DNA of 64,000 nt from Cyanidiococcus yangmingshanensis (GCA_013995675.1 VWRR01000012.1:1-64000), one strand, 5' to 3'; counted from the stretch's first letter, positions 47,599 through 59,556 are shown. Program-made: numbers and translations. The notes: generated by a model not told the origin, from the sequence alone.

Positions 47599-48049
47599 TT
47601 GTTGTCGTCAGCGAATGCTCAGCAGACCGAAACCAAGACTGCGAGTCTCTCTCCATCATTTGCCTTCGACGATATCGCACATGTACGGCACAAAAGTCGT
47701 CGCCATGGCTCGCGTTCCCTTGACGAGTAGAGGTATGTTCAAGGAGCCATAGAATCAGCAGTTGATCGTCCGCGTTCGGTATTCTATGCAGTCATGATGA
47801 CCCGTCCACTGAAGGACGCCGAAGGGAGTCGCGCGTTCAAAACTTGGTCATTATGAGCGGATAACCGTAAGCTACAGCTGCAGAAGCTGCATTATGCTGC
47901 AGCGTTTAGACAGCGGAAGTACTGCGACGAAGTGAGTAGCAGACCAGGACTCGCCGAGCGAACGGACATGTGTCAAAAGCACGCCGCGTTTCGTCGTGAG
48001 CAGCCACCAAAGCCAGCATCCAGCGAATATTGGATCCAGCAGCCGTCTC

Positions 48050-49556
48050 CTACGAAGCAGCGGTCAAGAAGTAATACTTGGTCGCCGCCTGAGCGAGGCC
48101 CAGAACCAGCGAGGCAACGAATCGGCCAGCTCGGCCACGGCGACTCCATGGTAACACCAGTTTGCGAACAAAGAAGCTGGAAAATACTGGCTCGCGCAAC
48201 ATGTACAGCAATAAGGGCGCTGGTGGAATGGCATCTGCGCGAACGACTGCGCGAGATCCCCTCGCATCGGTCTGGTTACCTAGAGGTGAGGCCAGCCATC
48301 GACTGGAAACGAAATCGAGCATGAAGGAGACAAGCCAGCTGCTCCAGGGCTTAACCCGCGGAACCAGCAGTAGATAGATCACCGGGCGCCATATCCTTAT
48401 CCAGATTGCGACATGCTGTCGGAGCAGATCACCTGAAATGTCCGAATGACGCGCAGACTCTTCGTCTGCGAAGCGGACTGGCTCGTCCTTCTGCTGGATC
48501 AGTTGCCATAGATAGCGCTCCGTCGCCGACCACAGTCGTTCTGCCATGACTAGGCCTCGGCGATCAACGACGAACATGAAGAGATCCTCGATGGACAGGG
48601 GGGTCAGCTCTCGGCCATGGCCCGCGTTGGATGCGGCTCTGTTTACCAAAGCGTCCGTCTCCTGTCGTTGGCCGTCCTGAGAATGCAGATGATCGACGAT
48701 TCCAGATGCTCTGGAACCGGTTGTTGCTCCACTGGAATCGTGCGGAGGTTTTCGTAACAAGGTCAGAAATGATCTCTTGGTGCGTCTACCACGACGGATG
48801 ACGAGACCTAGCTGTTGGGCTCCGTTTCGATCCCAATCGACCAGCATTCTTCTGACCTGGGAACGCTCGTTCTGCGCACAGCGGTGGGCGTCTGCAGTGC
48901 GAGACAACTCGACTGGCTGGCTTTGAAGCGTCATTCTCAAGATGGCCTTGAGCGTCTCCAACACGAGAGCCACGTAATAGGGTGGTCGGGCACTCCAAAC
49001 GGCGTTACGCTGATTGTCTTCTTGACTAGCAAAGCGCGGCGCGGCAGGTTGAAGCGTTCGAGCACCGAGCCACGAATAAAACCAATGCGAACGAGTGAGT
49101 GCCGCGGGATCAGTTGCAGCCTCCTCCACCGTAGCCTCAATATGGGTGCGATTCGAACGCTCGTGCACGATATCATCAGCTGCACTGGTGCGCCTCTGAC
49201 TCAGCATCTCCCCCAGTAGCTCCGTGCTTTGAATCAGCTTCAGTATCGATGCAGCTGCACCAGCTAGGGATATCGAGCACGCAGTATTGAAGTCTTCATC
49301 CGGCTGCGAAATTGCCAGGTGGCACCCGCTGCCTTTGACGATACCATTCCAGCGCACCGATCAGCACAGATACGGCCTCGGCACGCCACTCCACCTCGCT
49401 GCCAGGGGTGCCGAACACGGCCACCAGGTGCAGGCCCTCTTCGAGCACGTACACCCAGCGTGCGTGGCGGTTCACAAGTTCAGACAGGTGTCGGTCTAGT
49501 CGCTGGCAGCGCAGACGCCACCTTTGTCCTGTCGTTTGATAGGGCGACCGCTCCAT
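48050..49556 (-). CDS. PEX16: Peroxin PEX16, one frame change
   Basis: Peroxisomal membrane biogenesis factor of about 490 residues from ATG 49,556. The N-terminal frame has the family pattern LVNRHARWVYVLEEGLHLVA...EWRAEAVSVLIGALEW. From about 49,330 the match continues in another frame: ILKLIQSTELLGEML, PYYVALVLETLKAILRM, the conserved WRPVIYLLLVPRVKPWSSW and LLLYMLREPVFSSF. The insert between the second and third blocks (about 48,570-48,900) is longer than in animals. The frame change lies in roughly 49,230-49,340. A short intron of about 76-107 nt or a one-base difference in a GGG run could explain it; no single solution stands out. The gene is divergent from the cyclotransferase-like gene, with the 135-bp array between them. 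Confidence 0.8.
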
Positions 49557-49810
49557 TCAATCAAAATGAGACCAAGAAGCCATTAGGGAAGATGAAAGAA
49601 CCTTAACGTCCAAAACGTGCTTGCGAACAATAACCTCGGGCGACCAATACCAGACACTGCCAAGTGCCTGTCACTAGTTCAAGCTCCTCGACTCTAGTGT
49701 GGAAAAAGTATTCTGGCAAGCAAAGAGGGGCTCGGTTACCCAGTCAAACCTGCTCGTTTGTCGGACGCACGCGACTTGATCCGTAACGGGCATTCAGGAT
49801 TGAATTGTGA

Positions 49811-50336
49811 CAAGACACCGTCTCCAAAGGGAAATCATCAAGCTATTTGCAACTGAGAATGGGTGGCGCCTCGAGAACGCTGCAAACAGGTGCTTGGCGG
49901 TGATGGCCCTCAGAGAAGAAGCCATTCCCTAGAGTCCAGTTCGATCAAGACACCGTCTCCAAAGGGAAATCATCAAGCTATTTGCAACTGAGAATGGGTG
50001 GCGCCTCGAGAACGCTGCAAACAGGTGCTTGGCGGTGATGGCCCTCAGAGAAGAAGCCATTCCCTAGAGTCCAGTTCGATCAAGACACCGTCTCCAAAGG
50101 GAAATCATCAAGCTATTTGCAACTGAGAATGGGTGGCGCCTCGAGAACGCTGCAAACAGGTGCTTGGCGGTGATGGCCCTCAGAGAAGAAGCCATTCCCT
50201 AGAGTCCAGTTCGATCAAGACACCGTCTCCAAAGGGAAATCATCAAGCTATTTGCAACTGAGAATGGGTGGCGCCTCGAGAACGCTGCAAACAGGTGCTT
50301 GGCGGTGATGGCCCTCAGAGAAGAAGCCATTCCCTA
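49811..50336. repeat. 135-bp tandem repeat, 3.9 near-identical copies
   Basis: Units begin (CAAGACACCG) at 49,811, 49,946, 50,081 and 50,216, an exact 135-bp period, and I see no internal differences. The array lies between the divergent PEX16 and cyclotransferase-like genes. As 135 is a multiple of three, frames are conserved through the array; each copy has a minus-strand ATG (49,925, 50,060, 50,195, 50,330). The upper three copies encode a 43-residue basic peptide beginning MASSLRAITAKHLFAAFSRR. Confidence 0.95.
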
Positions 50337-50447
50337 AAAGAATGGTTTGGCGCACCCAAGCCGAATGGTTCGGCGCACGGACCGCGTCGTTGCGACACGC
50401 TATAGCAAATCGTCGGACCGTTGAGCGAAACATTGAGCCAGAGCTTA

Positions 50448-51921
50448 ATGCGCCAACACGCCGCTGCAAAGGATGGACAACGGACATACCAAGAAAAGGC
50501 TCATGGAGCTGACTGGTACCGACGATTGAAACGGCTGAATCTGGCCGAGGGAGGTGCCTCCTCGGGAGGTGCAGCGGCCCACCACGGCTATACGGGAAAC
50601 GGAGGAACAGCCTCGTTTTTGAGGAAAACCGAACAAGTTCAAGAAATTTTCCATAGACCAACTGGAGCGGATCGAGTGTTATTGAATGAACTCAGGGAAA
50701 AGGTACCGTGCGAGTCACGCAACGCTGCTGAGAATGCCTTAGCTACGGTTAAGGCGAGCGTTGCTGCGGCAGACGAGCTCGTCTTGGACGAAGAGCGCAT
50801 AGAGCACAGAAGAGAGCTTCGCCAATGGTATGACGTGTTATTCGAGGGCCCCTACGAACTGAAGTATCCTGCACCCCCGACGGGTCCAGTGCGCATGCCG
50901 GGACGTACGCATCCCGACATGGCTCGCAGCAATCCGCACACGAGACACTTGTTGGCCGACCTCGACTCTGATTTGGGCATTGGCGGATCCCTCCGCGGCA
51001 CCTACTACTCGGCGAGTCGCCAACGTCGGAAGCAGTTTCATCAGGGGCCTGCTGGCGAACAAGAAGAGGTCCCGCTTGGGGGTTCCGAGCGTCATACAGG
51101 CCATCTCAACACCGTTGCGGGAGCGGTGACCAACTCGCCCGCTCATTCGGATACATCGCGTGCATCAAGCTCGCGCCGCGACTTGGATCGGGAGAGCGAT
51201 GAGCGCTACGAGAGTTGGGCGTCATCGGAGCATTCAACCTGGATAGGGCCCCATGGTCGGCAGCTGAACCCGGCCCAAAGCGAGCCCAGTGTGGCGCGAA
51301 GAGAGCTCGCAGGGGTTTCGACCACACCTCCCTCGTGGTCCGATATGGACAGCTCAGCGAGTGCGCTAGCAACGTCACCAGCGTCGCTGAGTACTGGAAA
51401 TCTACAGCGTTGGCTTGATGGGCGATCGTTGGGGGCTCGCGAGCCCATCAAACATCGCCCACATTGGATTTTTGTGTATGGCACGCTGAAACGGGGGTGG
51501 CCGAACCATGCCCTGCTCCATCACGCCTTGTATGAAGGAACCTTTGTGACAATCGAGAGGTTTCCACTGATTATAGGCGGCCCGCATTTCACCCCATTCC
51601 TACTGAACCGAGCAGGTGTTGGGAAACACGTGCGAGGCGAAGTATATCGAGTTGACGATGAAGAGCTAGCCATGTTGGATGTTCTGGAAAACGTTGGCGC
51701 GAACTACCATCGTGAGCGCACACTCGTGCACAGTCTACAGGACCCCGACCTATGTCGTTGAAGTCTTTGTGTACCTCAAGTGTAATTATTCAGAGAGTAT
51801 GCTTCGCGAAGAATTTTTCGAAGAGTATACCGACACGCGATATGTGCCACGCCATCGACGCAACCAGGAGCCGGTGACGCCAGATGCTCAGGCTCTCGCT
51901 GGCTTCACGAAAAACAACTGA
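50448..51921 (+). CDS. Gamma-glutamylamine cyclotransferase-like (GGCT/AIG2 fold) protein with long N-terminal extension, one frame change
   Basis: About 490 residues from ATG 50,448. Residues 1-335 are a polar, probably disordered extension of unknown function (Ser/Arg/Glu-rich). The GGCT-like domain starts near 51,470 with FVYGTLKRGWPNHALL, the nucleotide-binding-like loop of the family, and has RGEVYRVDDEELAMLDVLE, whose GE glutamate corresponds to the family catalytic acid. The C-terminal strands (VEVFVYLKCNY...) are in the next frame. The switch falls in GACCCCGACC at 51,741-51,750; with three C bases instead of four the frame would be continuous, so a homopolymer error or real indel is the simplest explanation. 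Confidence 0.75.
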
Positions 51922-52617
51922 ATCAATGATGCTATATTTTAGCTCAACTGGAGAATCAAAATGCGTCTGCTCGACAGACGGGCTGATTCCGTATCGCAAC
52001 TTACCCTGCTGCAAGCAAGGATACTGTACTGCTCTTGCGCGCAGACGCGAGCTGGATAGACGGATTGTGACCGTGTATGTGGGTCGTAAGCAGGTGCCAG
52101 CTGGGTCCAAAACACACATCATCTCTCCAGACGACCGCTAGGATAAAAATCTTGCTGCGTATTCACACAATCCGCCTCCTTGTCGGTGCGTCGCATGGAG
52201 ATCGTTGTTGATACTCACCTTTTCGTGGAAATATCTGGAGCGAGCACGCGCCCAGGCCGACGTCTCACCGTTACCCAGCACTCTAGGCGTTCTAGAACCT
52301 CCTGGCGAACAGGAGTACATCCTCGGATCCGCAAAGAGCGTATTGGCTATGCCTCGAGTACGCACACGCGGCGCACTCGAACAGCTTATCTAGCTCATCG
52401 GGTTCGCGAGTCCCCGCTCAAGTCTGACGACGGTTGGTCATGGTATCGCGCCAGCATTCATCGACAAGCATCCACTCAAATGGTCAAGCCACAATGTTCT
52501 ACTATTTCGGCCCTCGCCTGCATCGTAGCGCTGTCGCGTGCCGAGAAACAGTTCATTTGATCGACGCGATCGTTGCTGAACGCGTTCTCGATCGCTTCCA
52601 AGACCATCCCACAGACT
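51922..52617. other. Intergenic region between convergent genes
   Basis: About 0.7 kb between the 3' ends of the cyclotransferase-like gene and the minus-strand zinc-finger gene. No gene or repeat is recognised. Confidence 0.5.
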
Positions 52618-53571
52618 CTAGAGATACATGGTCTCCCATTCTTTTGGAAGCTTGTGGCCATGACAGACGGGGCAGGAGACCCAACCAAAGCCGCGACAGC
52701 GCCGACAACGCACCTCCCGCCGTTCGATATGGAACAAGCCGTAAAGCATCGTCCGCCAGTGTCGTGCTTCCCCTGACCGAACCATCCGATCATATTCCTC
52801 TCGACGAGAGCTACCCCAGAAATATCGGTGTCCAAGGCCCTTACAATGTCCACAGGTCTCAAAGCCGAGGCCATGACAGGCCCGGCAGTCTGGTTCCAGT
52901 TGACTCGATGGCGTCTGCGGCATCTGGGCGTACTCCGCCCGTCGGTTCCGCAGCGTATGATACCAGGTCAAGGGCGTTGCTACCAGGTCCTCCAGGAGTA
53001 TTTGTAACCACAGCTGAAACCTGCGCAAGTCGAGTCGCGTGCGATAGTCCAAGCGCCGAGAATAGAGTCCAGCTTGCGCTCGAGCGATCGTTCTCTTCGA
53101 GCCAGTCGCCAACGGCTGCTTCCCTGTGGTCCAAGCGCGTGCCTCGGCAGTCTGGCCGTTCAGCTGGTCACAGCGAGCAGCAGACCCGTTTTCATCTTCC
53201 TCTTGATCGTTGTAGTTGATTGGTTCGGGTTCAGCACTCATTAGAAATCGAGTAGGCGCTCTCGTTGCTCGCGCATCGTGCGGTGGAGGTCGCCTATCGA
53301 CAGGCGCCAGCCGCCGCTCAACCCGCGTCCTAAAAACTTGCAAACGTTCATTCGACGGAACCAGGCTCCGCTCTATGATACCAACACCACCAAACACGAA
53401 CATTGCCCTCTTTTCTGGAGTCTTGAGGAGAGACACTGCCCAACGAAGCAGTGACAGTGCTCTTAAAGTCTCTCTCCCGTGTACTGACACCGCGCCCGCA
53501 AGCCAAACATCCACCACGAGGCTTGGCTCGCCACTGCGTTCGTCTGCTTCTCGATCCTGTTTTGACCTCAT
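52618..53571 (-). CDS. DnaJ-type CxxCxGxG zinc-finger protein
   Basis: 317 residues from ATG 53,571. The C-terminal third contains four CxxCxGxG-like motifs: CRACHGLG, CGHCKGLG, then after about 40 residues CRRCRGFG and CPVCHGHK. This resembles the zinc-binding part of DnaJ and of J-domain-less plastid proteins such as BSD2; no J-domain is present. The two motif pairs are split by a Tyr/Arg-rich insert, which is unusual. The N-terminal region has an Ala/Leu-rich helix and an acidic patch (NYNDQEEDENG). A role in organellar protein folding or assembly is an inference. Confidence 0.72.
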   Translation of the reverse strand: MRSKQDREADERSGEPSLVVDVWLAGAVSVHGRETLRALSLLRWAVSLLKTPEKRAMFVFGGVGIIERSLVPSNERLQVFRTRVERRLAPVDRRPPPHDARATRAPTRFLMSAEPEPINYNDQEEDENGSAARCDQLNGQTAEARAWTTGKQPLATGSKRTIARAQAGLYSRRLDYRTRLDLRRFQLWLQILLEDLVATPLTWYHTLRNRRAEYAQMPQTPSSQLEPDCRACHGLGFETCGHCKGLGHRYFWGSSRREEYDRMVRSGEARHWRTMLYGLFHIERREVRCRRCRGFGWVSCPVCHGHKLPKEWETMYL

Positions 53572-53802
53572 TGCATCTGGCCTCGTTCCAGCCTATGACT
53601 CGAGGTAACATTGAGTGCTCCTCTAGTACTCGATATCATCTGATTGGAAGCGATTAAGTCCACGGACGTTGTTTGAAACTGTCGCTGTGGCCTTGGGTCG
53701 CTCCTGGACGACTGCAGGGCTCGTCGACTGAGTGGACACGTTTGGGGCTCGCTCGTTCCCCCACTGCGACGTGCGCACTCTCAAACAAGACTGTCTGACT
53801 TG
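53572..53802. promoter_or_regulatory. Shared divergent promoter interval, zinc-finger / helicase genes
   Basis: 231 bp separate the two opposed start codons. No individual element is convincing. Confidence 0.45.
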
Positions 53803-56800
53803 ATGGGTGGTCGTCGTCGGGCGCGAGTTGGCCCTGGTGGTGCGGTTGTCTCTTCATTGTCGGCACGATCAGGCGGTGTTGTGCGCAACCGAAACGATCT
53901 TGCGGGCGCTTCTCGAAACAGCGTGGCCAGCCGACTGGACCAGGACTCTGACGACTCGAATGTTGACCCAGTTCGGGCGTATAAAGAGAGAAAAGCAGCC
54001 GCTCGGCGTCAGCAACAAGTAACGCTGGATAACAGACCGCTCTCTGCAGCGACTGCTGGCGCTGGGCGCGACCAGCCTGGTCACGAACAACCGTCGTTGA
54101 CGAACAGCAGCGCTCCTCTGGCCGGCGAAAAAGGAGCCAGCGAACAGCATTGGCTCGGAGCCACGCCACAATTACTGCTCCACGAGTGGATGCAACGACA
54201 GGGCTGGCGAGGTCAACCTCGACTAGAGCAACACCCGAGCGGAGTATGGCATGTTCGCCTGGGAAAAGGGCATGTCAGTGGAAACACCAAGCGCTCCGCC
54301 CCTATCTTTCACTGGAATAGTAACGCCATTCGCGAGGAGTCTGAGGAAGCGCTATCCGAGGAGCGAACAGCAGCGCTAGCAGCACTATGGGTCCTGGCTG
54401 CGGTCGATCGCACACGAAACCATGCCCTGCGGATAGAGCCTCTGTTGAGACCCTATTGGGCTCGCTTCGTGGCGGAACACCAGGCCAATGATGAGCGAGC
54501 CAAACGCATGACTGCACAAGCGGCCGCTGCTCGACGAGAGGCGATTGCGGAGGCGAAAGCAGCCTATCGAGCGGCACAAGAGCAGGTAACGTTGCGACTC
54601 TCGGATCGTACTCGTGCGGCTGTCGAAGAGGCGTTGGTGCTTCTCGCCGACCTGGATGCATCAGACAGTATGGAACCATCGACGGCAATGCAGCAAGCTG
54701 AGAATCCAGAGATGCGCTCCTGGCTTCAACAAGAACTGGAGCGACTCGGTTTCGGCGCGACGGCATCAGCGTATGCAGCATCTCGCTTCAGTCGGCTTCA
54801 GAGAGAGAGCGCAACTCGGCGAGAGTGTTTATGCAGGGCAGGCCTTGGACTGGCTATGTCTGCACCTCGACGAGGATGAACTACCTTTACGCTTTCAACC
54901 AGAAAAGGCCACAGAAGTCGTTCACTTTGGCCAATCAGACGGAATCGATCTGGTTACACATACTGTAGCGCTCGCTGATGATGCATCGACGCTATCTGGG
55001 GAACAGCCGGAGGTGACACCCACGAGTCAAGGACTGCACGCGAACAACAAACCTTCGTGTGTAGAGCCTGATGCTGGGCATCTGGGCAATCAAACCCAAG
55101 AGAGACAAGTACACACGATGTCATTGAGACGAGTGGCCAGACGCTCCGCCGGGTGTCCTGCTGTGCAGCTAAGCGAAAGCCAACGACAAGCAGCTCTAGA
55201 ATGGCTGGCACACTCCATGGCGGTCATGAGTCGGGCGCAAAGTGAGCGTCTGCTTCTCGCAAATTACAACTATGTCCTCGACGCCGCCTACATGTGGATT
55301 CGAGAGCTTCTCGACCTCATGGGTTCGGTAACAGACCGATTGGAGAAGCCTGATGATGCCGCGATACCACTGGCATTGAGAAGGCGGAACTTGGAACCCA
55401 GAAGGACAATTACCGAAGACACCGGGAATGATAACCGGCCCATGTCCATCGATGCTATGGTTGCATGGGTGAAGCGAGAGCGAGAATGCCTCCAAGCAAC
55501 CTTTGGTGAAGCGTTTTCTTGGACAAATGTCGTACCGGCGACGCTGGCGGAGCCGCTGTCGTCACTGAGCAAAGGATGCCGACAAGGTTTTCACATTCAA
55601 CTGAACGTTGCTGCACTGGATGGAGATTCTAGGGGACTGGAGAACAGCCATGGGCCATGGAGTGCTCGCCGCCTCTGCGGCCTCTTTTACGGTTTTCCAG
55701 AGACACTACCGATTCTGTGGCTTGAGGGCTGGCCAGCTACACTGCCTCTGCGCTATCTCAGACGATGTTGGTTACGAGCGCTTCACCAGACCGTCGAAGA
55801 AGCAATGCAGCGTGCCAAAACAACGCTTCGTGGGCAACCCGATGCGGTGCTGGCACCAGCGCTGCACACGTGGCTGCTCGAGAGGCGGCGGCAAGCGTCC
55901 TTGTCTCGCACAACTCCTCTGGTCGCGTTGCGGTCGCATCGTGAACGTGCATCTTCGAACACAAAAAATGGAGCTGTGACGATTGTCGAGCAGCAGCGTT
56001 CTGGTGCATGGCTCGAGGGGCCAGCCGACGTCGCACTGGACGAGTCCAATGTCGCTTTGGATCAAATGCTTCAGCGGCACGAGCGAGCCCGAATCCAAGC
56101 CTTGCATCAACAGCCTCCCAAGCCTTGGTTACTGCTGCCCGCCAGGCGATCTCAACAGGCGCTGCTGAGTGCGCTAGAATCAAGTTCTGATCCATTGCTC
56201 ATCCAAGCGGAGACTGGCTCTGGAAAGACAACCCAATGTCCGGCCATGATTCTGGAGCATGCCTTGCTTCAAGGTCGTGCTTCTCGAACGTTTATCCTTG
56301 TCACGCAACCGCGTCGTATTGCAGCGATAGCGGTTGCACAACGAGTCGCTCAAGAACGTGGTGAATCTTGCTCGACACATTTCATAGGCCGCAAAGTCAG
56401 TAGGAGATTGAACTGTCGCTGCTGCGTCAACCGCATCAGCGTCGCTGAAACCCGCGCTGGTAGGCTACCAGGTACGCCTGCAGGCGCAACGCTCTCGTCA
56501 AACTCGTCTCCTCTTCTGCACCACTGGAATTGTGCTACGAATGCTTCAGCAGGACCCACAGCTGAGGAGCGTGTCCCATCTGATTATCGATGAAGTCCAC
56601 GAGCGGAACGCTGAGACCGATCTGCTTCTTTGTTGCGCTCGTGCGTTACTGCGGGTGCGTTCGGACCTGCAGGTCATCCTGATGAGTGCCACTGTGAACA
56701 TCGCCGAAATGGAACGCTACTGGAGAGACGATTCCCAACAGCGTTCCCTCCGGATACTGAGCATACCTGGTCGCTCGTTTCCGGTCGAGATTCGTTGGCT

Positions 56801-59078
56801 TGATGACCTCCTGGCAGTGTCGAAGCAAGTCGATGGACGCTGAACGAAGACTCGGTCGGGGAGAGCCCCACCGAGACCTGGAATACGACGAACAGGACCG
56901 CAGGCTCGAGCCAGTACCAGAGAAGCGCACGGTACCTGAGCATGCTCGCTACCGTAACAGGACCTGTTTGCTTTCACCGAAGGAACGCATCTCAATCTCG
57001 ATCGATGAAGTCACCTCAGACTGGGTCCCTACGCTGGAACAGCTCCATCTCAGTGAAAACGAGCGTGCTGTCACGGCAACGACCGTCGGTGAAACAGCAG
57101 CAACGAGCGAGGATGCTCGAGGGACGCATCATCGGGATGCTCAGGCTTGCAGTCGAGCACCTCTGTGCATCGCGATGGCTTCTCAAGAAGCTGGACGCAA
57201 CTGGGATTCAGCCGACAGAATGGTGCCAGTCTAGAGCTCGTGGAGCTGGTCATTCGTCATCTGGATGCGGAGCTCACTGCCAAAGAACGACAAGAGGAAG
57301 AAGGATGTCGAGGCGCTATCCTGGTCTTTTTGGCGGGTATCGCCGAGACTGAGCACCTCTGTCGTCGTCTGAAGCGTCCTGGATACAGCCAAAGACTGAA
57401 AAAGAATTCTCTAGGAGCCATGCAAGATGCTAAGGAAGACACGACCTCGTTCTGGGCGCTGGCGTTGCATGCGAACCAGAGCCCTGCGGAACAGGAACGG
57501 ATCTTTGCACCTCTGTCTGGCTCTTCCACCAAGCGGCGCAAAGTCATCTGTGCAACCAATATTGCCGAATCTAGTATCACTGTACCTGATGTTGTTGCCG
57601 TGGTCGATACCTGTCGCGTCCGCAGTCCACATGTTCAACAGGCCGAGTTGAGTGCACTCCAACTCCGCGAGACCTGGTGCTCGAAAGCGTCAGCAGCGCA
57701 GCGGGCTGGTCGAGCTGGTCGAGTCTGTTCGGGCATCTGTTGGCGTCTCGTTCCACGCGAGCCTGTCTGGAACCAGGATTTGCCAGAGACCATGCAACCG
57801 GAGTTGATTCGAACTCCGCTAGAGCGGTGGCTGCTCTGGCTACTGAGTTGGCCACAGCCACAGAACGGTCGTCATCCTCGGACATTGGCTCAGGTCGAGC
57901 ATCTGCTGACCACAGAGACGCTTACACCAGTCCCAGAGGCTAATGTCCAGGCTGCTATACGACGGTTACGGCGAATGGGAGCACTCACGTCGCCGTTCAC
58001 AGACATAGCCCAATGTCGCGGAGATGGCGACCGTGATGACTGCGACAAGAAGGTCGAACTCGGGGAAACAGACCGACGCTCTCCGCGAAGACAACTCCGA
58101 GAAGCGATCAACGATTCGAGCTTGCGTCTTACCCCAGCGCCTGTTGTTGCAGCGACTTGGACACCGTTGGGACGTATCCTAGCGGCGTTGCCAATGGATC
58201 CCGCCATTGGAAAACTAGTGGTGTATGGTGCAGTGTTTGGCTGTTTAGCGTGGAGTCTCACGGCAGCCGCTGTGCTCGTGGAAGGTTCCCCATTTCAGCG
58301 CGTCTTGGTCGACCGCGACGCAGTTCATCGAACGAGAGAGCAAGCCTATGGCCCACTCTACAGCGATATCTCCAGCGCAGTCTATGCTTGGCAGCAGTGG
58401 GCTGCCCTGCTCGACATACCCGCTGTGGACAGAGACGACCCGCTCCAGGAGCTGCTGCAGCGCTATGGCCTCTCAGAGAGGACACTAGAGTCTATTCGTC
58501 AAACCCGCGCGTCCTTTGAAAGACTGATTCTCGATATGGGCTTTGGCTTGCCGAACGAGCTCGTTGACTGGCACGAGCACGAAACCCATGCTCGCCTTCA
58601 TCGAGCAGTGCTTTTCGCAGCGCTGTTTCCGCACCTGATTCGCGTGGAGCCGCCTCGTGTCACCAAGTACGTCTCTGTTCACGGTGGTCACATGGAGCCG
58701 GACGAGTCATCGCCACAGGCCTTGCGGCTCTACGACGAGAACGGTCAACGAGTGTGGCTGCATCCCTCATCGCTCGCGTGGGGAGACCCGAGCCAAAACA
58801 TCCGCCCGGTTCGTTGGTTAACGTACGCCCAACGCCTGGAGACCACACGTCCTTATGTACTGCAAGTTACTTGTGTGCCTATCTTTGCGGTGTTGCTCTT
58901 CGCTGGTCGCGAGATCGTGATTCGCCACGAACAACGACAAGTGATCATCGATGGATGGATACGTTTTCACTGTGCTGCTCGAACAGCGTCGCTGTTGAGT
59001 GCCTTTCGTCAACAGACAGATGCAGTGTTGTCGGCGTACTTTGCTCATATGGCTGGTCACGAGGGAGCGTATCACTGA
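53803..59078 (+). CDS. DHX29-like DExH RNA helicase with several frame changes (probable short introns)
   Basis: Large DExH-box RNA helicase, about 1,600 residues, probably acting in translation initiation. The N-terminus (from ATG 53,803) has [14 protein letters not shown], a coiled region, a UBA-like LERLGF...ALDWLCLHL and DEDELPLRF, all DHX29 traits. Helicase motifs are complete: [10 protein letters not shown] (I), [10 protein letters not shown] (Ia), [17 protein letters not shown] (II), MSATVN (III), [10 protein letters not shown] (IV), [12 protein letters not shown] (V) and QRAGRAGR (VI). A C-terminal oligonucleotide-binding region follows. Frame changes: a 37-nt intron 54,771-54,807 (GTATGC...AG) fits; a 64-nt intron 56,400-56,463 (GTAGGA...CTGAAAC...TAG) fits well, joining GRKVS to YQVRL; two more junctions near 56,818-56,866 and 57,065-57,200 are unresolved. 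Whether all are introns cannot be shown by eye. Confidence 0.85.
56400..56463 (+). other. Probable 64-nt spliceosomal intron in the helicase gene
   Basis: The intervening sequence begins GTAGGA and ends TGGTAG, with a CTGAAAC branch-like motif 19 bases before the end. Removing it joins two frames (phase 1 at both sides) exactly between strongly conserved helicase segments, giving ...GRKVSYQVRLQ.... Confidence 0.7.
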
Positions 59079-59556
59079 TTCGAACTGGCCAGTTCGCTGT
59101 CGGGCGCTTCGGTCGATTCTGGTCAAACTCGTCGACTATGACTAGAAGTTTGCTAGGAAAACTCTTCCGATCAAACGGCACACAGTTGCTGCTACTCCAG
59201 GTCTGCTTTAAAGCTCACTCTCCATAGATATATTCGAAGACCTTCGTGTGTCGTGCAGTGCCGCTGGCGATCAGGGCGGTGTATCGTGAGCGCTCCTCGA
59301 CGGATCGCGAGCTCGGCACAGCACTATCTTCAAAAAAGCCAAGAGACTTTCGACGGCTCGTGTACTTTCCAAACGATAGGATTGGGCATCCGACGTTGGT
59401 GGTCTCTCACGCCTTTGCAATGATCCATATCGTTGTGAGGGTGCCATGAATGGGAAACGAGAAAATGGACCCGACTGAGTGAACGTTATCGATAGGCTAT
59501 AAGCGCTCTTTCGTCGACGTTGGTTTCGACCTCGACGTACTCGGAAGACGAACAAT
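59079..59556. other. Intergenic region without recognised gene
   Basis: 3' flank of the helicase gene up to the 98-bp array. No gene or RNA recognised. Confidence 0.5.

Noticed and set aside
49811-50336. CRISPR-like array
   Set aside because: The units are contiguous 135-bp repeats without unique spacers, in a eukaryotic genome.
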